The translations under genes and the position numbers were made by a program. Under the pieces are notes generated by a model. The model saw nothing but the letters and a program-made list of their open reading frames with translations, was not told where the DNA came from and ran no database searches. A DNA stretch of 64,000 bases from Fallopia convolvulus. Lineage: Eukaryota; Streptophyta; Magnoliopsida; Caryophyllales; Polygonaceae. Of the stretch, positions 58,152-64,000 are shown piece by piece. The stretch is taken from NCBI GenBank assembly GCA_964016875.1, contig OZ024737.1, positions 31,373,683 through 31,437,682 on the forward strand, read 5' to 3'. The stretch's first letter is position 1. Each line of letters starts with the position of its first letter.

Positions 58152-61100
58152 CTAAGGATCGCGCTCATGCGAGGTGCCGCTGCCACTGCCGCGCTCGTGC
58201 ACTGAATCTGGAAAGTGCCTGGTGGGCATCGGTGGGGGAGGCGGTGCGTCGGAATCTAGGATGCGGAGCACATGCCTGAGATGATGTGCAGTCGGATGCT
58301 CAGGCGGCATCTCTAGTAGCTGGGTCCGGATATATCCCGCTGCGTGTTGTACCCTCTGCGCAAATAAAATAAAATCATATTAGTTTGTACACTCATATAT
58401 TATCTTAATACACAAAAAAAATATGTTCTTACCATCCTGTCAGAAACTGCCGGTATCGGGTGAGGCACAGGAGGACGAGGGTCATCCTGGTGTGGCGAAG
58501 TCGGGTCGACGTACACGTGAGATCGGGCCCTAAACCACGCCAAGTAGCCCTCCTCCACCTGCCATGCGTACTCGGCACACTGCACATCCAACTCAATCAG
58601 GTGATCCATACGCTGTGCCCAGTGAAGGTCCGCCGGATCATATGAAACAATGTATGGCCGGTTCTGGATCGCATCATGTCGGACCACAATCGTAGGCTGC
58701 AATGGTGGAGGAGGGATGGTCTGTATGCGACTAAACTGGCGCAACGCCCTCTCTGGATGGTACGCCTCCTGTACCCTATTAAGTACCAGGACGCCCCTGT
58801 AGCGAGACACCCGGTACGCGACATCAAAATCCAGCTCGTTGGCCCACGGCGTCCAATGAATCTGCAAAGCGGAATACAAATCATCAATCGTCGGACTTAA
58901 ACTAAAGAATGTACGTCACGTTGATTTCGAAGTCTAACCTCCTCTGCACGGATCGTGTCTAGAAGCCGCCGCAGCGCATCCAGCCTAGCCGCGTCTCGGC
59001 TGGGGGCCCGCTCACCAGTCTGTCGTGCGGCTGCACGAGGGTCAACTAGCGTCTCCAAAGCCAACTCAATCCGACCCTGGGTGTGCTCGAAATAACTCAT
59101 GATCCATGTCTGAAACAATACTTATAAGATATTGAATCCAACCAAAATCGAAGAATGAAATATTGAGGCCGAAGCACGTACCCTCATAATAAGAGCGCAA
59201 CCCGAGCATCCCCTAGCATCGGCGCGCGACGTCATGCCGAGCTCACGATACACCCCCGCCACTAAACCCGCCCCCCAAGCATATCGACCAGTCCTCTCGT
59301 GGTCGAATAGGAATCCCAATATCCACGTCTTGATCTTGTTCCCGGACTTGTCGACGAATAATGTCATCCCGAGAAAGTACCATAAAAACACAGTGGCAAT
59401 GGTCGCGGGGGATGCGGCTCGCCTGCCCTCAAACATGTCCAACAGAATAGCTGCGATGGCCGCACTCGGGGCACGTGTCTTTCACGCGTGTGCTGTCTGT
59501 GGATCGAGGTCGAGCAAATCTCCTAAACGAGCCTCGAGCTCCAACGGATCCATCTGGGGTACCAGAGCGTCTCCATCTATAGGCACCCCGAAAATGCGGT
59601 GCATGTCATGGAGGGTGATCGTAATCTCGCCCCACGGGAAGTGGAAGGTGTTGGTCTCTGGATACCAACGCTCCCGAAATGCAGAGATGAGAATGTGGTC
59701 TGTGGCGCCAAACTCCAGACCGATCAACCCGGTCAGACCGCTCCGCTGTGCGAGGCCCCACCAGGAATCGGGGCCTCCAACCCTAAACCGTCGAAACGAC
59801 CGTAAAGGAGCCAAGTTCCTAGATCACACTCTAGTGACATGCAGATACTAAAAAGAGGAAAACAAGCGTGAGTTAGAAAAACTAAACATTGCTTTCGAAA
59901 TTAATTAAGTACTCGCACTTTGGAAAAGTTTACGTACGTCACGGTCGAGCCAAATCCTGCGAGCCACGTGTGTGGAATACGTCGTCAACAGGCTGCCGTC
60001 ACTAGGACCTCCCGGTTCGCCCTCCGCAATGGGAGGGTCCTCAGGAGCGGCCCCTGCTGCTGGTGCAGGGGGTGCCGGGGGAGGGGGAGACGGAAATGTG
60101 GATGTAAGCGGAGGAGCTGAGGGTCCCGCCACGAATGTAGTAGGATCGGTCGAAGAAGTAGGTGGAGGACTGGAAAAGAACGGTGGCGGTGGCGGGACAT
60201 GGGTCGTGGTGGGAGGTGAAATAGAGATGGTGGCCTCGGATATGTGGTAATCGTCAACCGACAAATCCTCCGCTGTACCCACGGGAGTATCAACCTGTAT
60301 GTCCTGCTCCGTGAAGGGCATGTCGTCCCCTATGACGTCATCTGGCAAGTCGTCCTGCAGGAGCTCCTCTGTAAAATCCACCTCCACCTCGACGGAGGGG
60401 TCTACATCTATCTCCGGTCCACGCGTCAACTCCGGATCAGTAGCTATCCGCTGCTGCTCGGTAGGCGGCACTCTGGCCAGTAATGCATGTGCAATCTCGG
60501 CGCACGTGAGCTTGGGCGCCTGCTTTTTCCTCCTCTTATCGAGGAGGGCGGCGCTCAAACTAGTGTGTACGTCCTTTAGGCGACAAGTTCAAATTAAATT
60601 AGTAAGTTTTCTATTATTTTTTTTTCTTTTATTTAGAAATTCATCCTATGAATATGAATTCAACTAATGAATTCGTCGTTTTTGTCCAAAAAATCATTTA
60701 TCATTACTAAATTTTATTTCAATTTTCATTACGTTTGTAATGAAAAATGAATAAAATCATAATTCAAACTCTAATTATAACTGTAATTATTTTTTTTAAA
60801 TCAAGAATTCAACATACGACTATGAATTCATATTAAGTATAAGTTCATAACTAATAATTCAAAATCTACATATAACTCTAAATTAAGACAAATAAATTAA
60901 ATAAAACAACTAATAACAACAACAACAAAAACTAAATATAAATAGGAATTTGAATCATAAACAAATTATGACATTAAATATCTTACTAAATAAGCGAAAT
61001 TTATTTACTCAATTATTTACAATTTTCTAACCTTCACAACAATTTTCTCTATCTTAACTTAATTTAATTCTTTTAGGGTCAATTCTTTTAGGGTCATACT

Positions 61101-61778
61101 TATCTACTTAATTTAATTATTTATCAATTCTTTTAGGGTCATACTTATCTACTTATCTACTTATATTAATTACAAGTTCATAACTAATAATTCAAAATCT
61201 AAATATAACTCTAAATTAATACAAATAAATAAAATTAAACAACTAATAACTATAACAAAAACTAAATATAACTAGGAATTTAAATAGTAAACAAATTATC
61301 AAATTGAATATCTTACTAAATAAGCCAAATTGATTTAAATTGATTAACAACCTATTCAAATTGATTAACTCAATTATATAAACGAAATTTAGTACCTAAA
61401 ATTCAATACGAAATTTTACAAAATTTAAATTATATAAAATTTCGTAAAACGTACCTCAGCCGTAAATGTCGCTCGGGTGCGGATCCGGCTACGAACCGGA
61501 TCGGCTCGGTGGACAGTGGTGGCGACGACCTCGGTAGCGACGGGCTCGGTGGCCGGTGGCGACGCGCTGGCAACGCCCTCGGTGGCCGGCGGCGACGCGA
61601 TGGCTGGTGGAACCACCGGAACAGCCGCGATGGAGGCGGGTACACGGGCGTTTGCGCCCAGATCTACTCCGGCGGGAGGGGGAGCCATGGAGGCGGTGGC
61701 GACAGGCGACGCCGAACGCGCCTCGGAATTTGCCGGCGGGGTTTGGGAATTGGGGTTTTGTGGGGGTTGGGACGCCAT
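58152..61778 (-). pseudogene. Plant mobile domain (PMD, MAIN-like) protein, six exons with two nonsense codons
   Basis: Exons 61778-61455, 60573-59938, 59847-59182, 59109-58939, 58861-58433 and 58355-58152, all GT-AG and all phase 0, giving about 810 codons. The N-terminus is Pro/Ala/Ser-rich and then acidic (exon 2). Exon 3 holds the PMD (aminotransferase-like, MAIN-like) core: FGATDHILISAFRERWYPETNT, FHFPWGEITITLHDMHRIFG, FLWYFLGMTLFVDKSGNK, GRYAWGAGLVAGVYREL. Exon 5 holds the C-terminal PMD block (HPERALRQFSRIQ, EEGYLAWFR). In-frame TGA codons at 59826-59824 and 59484-59482 interrupt exon 3. Cellular PMD proteins MAIN and MAIL1 act in genome stability and transposon silencing; other PMD genes travel on transposons. 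This one lies inside a MULE-like element, opposite its transposase. Confidence 0.83.
60830..61330. repeat. Duplicated AT-rich segments in PMD intron 1
   Basis: About 155 bp beginning near AAGTTCATAACTAATAATTC at 60841 recurs near 61174 with few changes, separated by three copies of AATTCTTTTAGGGTCA-type words. Confidence 0.75.
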
Positions 61779-62144
61779 TTTTTTGCTCGAAATTTGCTCG
61801 GTATTTGCTCGAACTGGTGTTTCGCGGAAGATGGAGGAAGAAGACGCTGGTGCGGCGCTTCGCGTAAGGATATTACCCTACTAATCCGCGCAATGGCGTT
61901 TCGAGCTAGCCCATTAAGCCGCGCAGGCCCATTTCGAGCGGCCTCGCAGGCCCGTTTCGAGCTAGCTCAGTCTCTTTCCATTTTCCACTTTTGCCCCTCC
62001 GCGCATTACCGTTTCGCGCGAATCCGCGTTGCGAGCATATTTCTGTGCGCTTTTAAAAAAAAAGTGTGCGTATGTACCCTGCGATGAAATATTGGCATCG
62101 CGTTGGCGTGTGATTTGGGAGGTCGTTTCGTTGAGAGGGTATTT

Positions 62145-63771
62145 TTTTTTTTTTGGTAGAAGGAGAGACGGTGCTCTCCGGTTCCTCAAGGGGGCATTTT
62201 ATTAATATTAAAAAAGAGGGCTAAGTAGTACTCAAGCAGGGGATAGCCCGACCCCTTACATCATTAGACAGGAAAGATAAAACACCCTGAGGCGGGTCAC
62301 ACAATACAGAAAGACCTAAACTAAAAGAGAAAGCAAAAGAAGCAAGATAGTCAGCCACTACATTTGCTTCCCGATAAATATGCCGGATATGGACAAGCCA
62401 ATTCCTTCTAATGTAGCCTTGGCATTGAGAAACCAGGCTATAGAGTGGATGAGTACGATTCACAGATCTTTCTAGAAGAAGGACAACCAGTTGGGAATCC
62501 AATTCCAAAATGATCTTCTTGTACCCACTATTCCAAGCAAGACGAAGTCCCTGCAAAGCGCCCCACAACTCTGCCATAGGCACAGTGCATATACCAATAT
62601 TATGGACAAAACCTACCTGCCAGCGGCCGTCGCAATCCCGGATGACTCCTCCAGCTGATGCATTACCTCCATATTTAACCGATCCATCAGTGTTAATCTT
62701 CATCCAACCCTCTTGTGGACGATCCCAACTGATATAATTCTCAACCCGATTTCTTGGATTCAAGTCTTCACGGTTAGCCACGAAATAATCAACCACTTGT
62801 CGGATGATAAAATCTCGTTTGTTACCTAAAAAAGGCGGATTACCAAAACCAACATTATTTCTCCACTTCCAAATCCACCAGATAGTGGTAGCAAAAAAAC
62901 AAGACCAAGGTATATCATTAAAGCAAGTGGTATGACATAAGATATTAATTCTAAACCAAATTGAAAAGTCAGAGGTGAAGAAAACGTCCCTGTCAATTGG
63001 AAGCTCCTGCACACCCTAGTAGTTTTTCGTTTCAGCACAGTCTCTGAACAAGTGAGCACAACTTTCATCAACCAGACCACAAATGCCACAGGTGGCTGAA
63101 TTGGCTATGTGACGTCGAAATCTTTCTCCGTTAGTTAGCAACGCTCCTTTTAAAACTTTCCAGCTGAACAATTTTACTTTCTCCGGCACTCTCAGCCCCC
63201 AAATCGCCTTATAAACAGATCGATCAACACAACAATCAACAATACTACCTTGCAGCATGTAATAGGCTGAGCTAACAGTATAAACTCTTGTAGGCGACGA
63301 CGACCAGCTCAGCGTATCAACAACACCATCACATCAATCAAAGCAACAGCAACCAACTTGAGCAAAATGGAAGTCGGAAGACGATGAGAAAGAGCTTCCC
63401 AATTCCAACAACCAGCTTCAGTCCATAAGTCCCTGATATTAAACCCAATGGGGTTCCATCCTAAAACCAATTGACAATAGGAGGAGTAGCCCAAAGGTAT
63501 ATATACTAGGCAAGATATGTCCCAACTTTAGATGTGAGAATGCATTCTAATACGCCCCCACAAGTGCAACTGGGCTAGCCCAGTTGACACTTGGACACGA
63601 CAGGACAGGCCTAGGATCGAGAGAGGTCGTTTGTCAAATCGCTCTGATACCATATTAAACTCAATGGGGTTCCATCCTAAAACCAATTGACAATAGAAAG
63701 AGTAACCCAAGAGTATATATACTAGGCAAGATATGTCTCAACTTTAGATGTGGAAATGCATTCTAATACTG
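62145..63771 (-). mobile_element. 5'-truncated L1-type LINE with 12-bp target duplication
   Basis: On the minus strand: a decayed end of reverse transcriptase, a zf-RVT zinc module (GLRVPEKVKLFSWK, ATCGICGLVDESCAHLFRDC), then an RVT_3 RNase H domain (GWMKINTDGS, AGGVIRDCDGRW, ELWGALQGLRLAW, LELDS, REANVVADYLA). One TAG at 63018-63016 separates the zinc module from RNase H. The 3' end is a poly(A) (plus-strand T run just after 62141). GAGAGGGTATTT occurs at 62133-62144 and 63772-63783, a perfect 12-bp target duplication. A TRIM element occupies its 5' end. Confidence 0.88.
63437..63768 (-). mobile_element. TRIM retroelement (332 bp) with 116-bp LTRs
   Basis: Two 116-bp direct repeats (63437-63552 and 63653-63768) flank a 100-bp middle. 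On the minus strand TGGTATCAGAGC (63652-63641), the initiator tRNA-Met primer site, directly follows the first LTR, and TTGTGGGGGC precedes the second as a polypurine tract. LTRs start TATTAGAATGCATT (usual TRIM start TGTTAGAAT) and end TTTAATA. There is no coding capacity; it needs proteins from another element. Confidence 0.9.
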
Positions 63772-63783
63772 GAGAGGGTATTT

Positions 63784-64000
63784 GATGTGAACATGAATCT
63801 GAATAGAGAATTAATGCGGGTCCATCACATAAAGAAGACTAACGTTTGAGTCAAGTTGGAAGGTCGTTGTTTTGTGAGTATACGAAGACCATCGCGTTTC
63901 TCACGTACGTTTGATTCAAGTAATGCGGGTCCATATATGAAATGAAGACCAACCATTACATATATAAAATATGCCCGGAGCGCTTTGAAATTTTTGCATA
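63784..64000. other. Right edge, nothing recognised
   Basis: GCGGGTCCAT occurs twice (63818-63827 and 63924-63933), each with nearby GAAGAC. No gene or element assigned. Confidence 0.4.

Larger units (their letters stand above)
56085..62100. mobile_element. Decayed two-gene MULE-like element carrying a plant mobile domain gene
   Basis: The two ends share a diverged inverted repeat of about 100 bp. On the left: GCGCACAC, AAGCGCACACAGATAT, CGCGCAACGCC, TTTCGCGCGAAA (56091-56193). On the right, reversed: CGCACAC, AAGCGCACAGAAATAT, CGCAACGCGG, TTCGCGCGAAAC (about 62099-61989). Between them a MULE transposase pseudogene (plus strand, 56480-57883) and a plant mobile domain pseudogene (minus strand, 61778-58152) converge. 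Both carry stops, so this copy is old. Exact borders and target duplication were not resolved. Confidence 0.6.

Noticed and set aside
59234..59851. 205-codon plus-strand open frame
   Set aside because: Antisense shadow of the PMD exon 3, whose conserved motifs are on the minus strand.
61477..62087. Plus-strand open frames of 135 and 192 codons
   Set aside because: GC-rich antisense shadows of PMD exon 1 and of the element end; low-complexity Gly/Arg composition.
55995..62132. GTCGTTTCGTT at both 55995-56005 and 62122-62132 as target duplication of the PMD-bearing MULE
   Set aside because: The bases just inside these repeats do not form inverted ends, and the homologous ends start about 90 bp further in on the left and about 20 bp further in on the right. 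It is probably coincidence.

Overview
The window is plant nuclear DNA, most likely from a eudicot. It has spliced genes with short GT-AG introns, plant-only families (XRI1, UGT87-type glycosyltransferase, plant mobile domain proteins, plant EAF1) and a dense AT-rich mix of plant transposons. I cannot name the species.

Three cellular genes look intact. The 3' part of an XRI1-like gene (1-1872) enters from the left edge. A 68-residue SERF/4F5-like gene (3054-4279) is next, and its coding sequence appears only if the first intron is read as a U12-type AT-AC intron. At 41276-51163 lies a 21-exon EAF1-like gene (NuA4 acetyltransferase scaffold, about 1629 aa) with HSA and SANT domains, one GC-AG intron and one 75-nt intron that is open in frame.

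A fourth gene, a UGT87-type glycosyltransferase on the minus strand, is cut in exon 1 by a young Ty1/copia element (6543-12982; 623-bp LTRs differing at 8 positions; TTATG target duplication). The two gene halves (5527-6542 and 12983-13472) are otherwise open. A decayed duplicate of the UGT start and upstream region lies at 15000-16300.

From 16.5 to 38.7 kb the DNA is almost all nested transposons. They include a minus-strand Helitron (17729-18956) carrying tandem tRNA-like units, fragments of LTR elements, a gag-only Ty3/gypsy element with a 2.4-kb LTR, a probable second Helitron, a complete two-gene MULE (27711-33574; spliced mudrA-type transposase plus a convergent GRF zinc-finger gene), a non-autonomous MULE (34298-35588) and an RTE-type LINE end.

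Downstream of EAF1 (52.4-64 kb) lie PIF/Harbinger-like and MULE-like miniature elements. They are followed by a decayed MULE-like element (about 56.09-62.1 kb) that pairs a transposase pseudogene with a convergent plant mobile domain (PMD) pseudogene, and by a 5'-truncated L1 LINE with a 12-bp target duplication whose span includes a complete 332-bp TRIM element. The recurring theme is a two-gene MULE: transposase on one strand, an unrelated accessory protein converging from the other end. This is seen twice with different accessory families.
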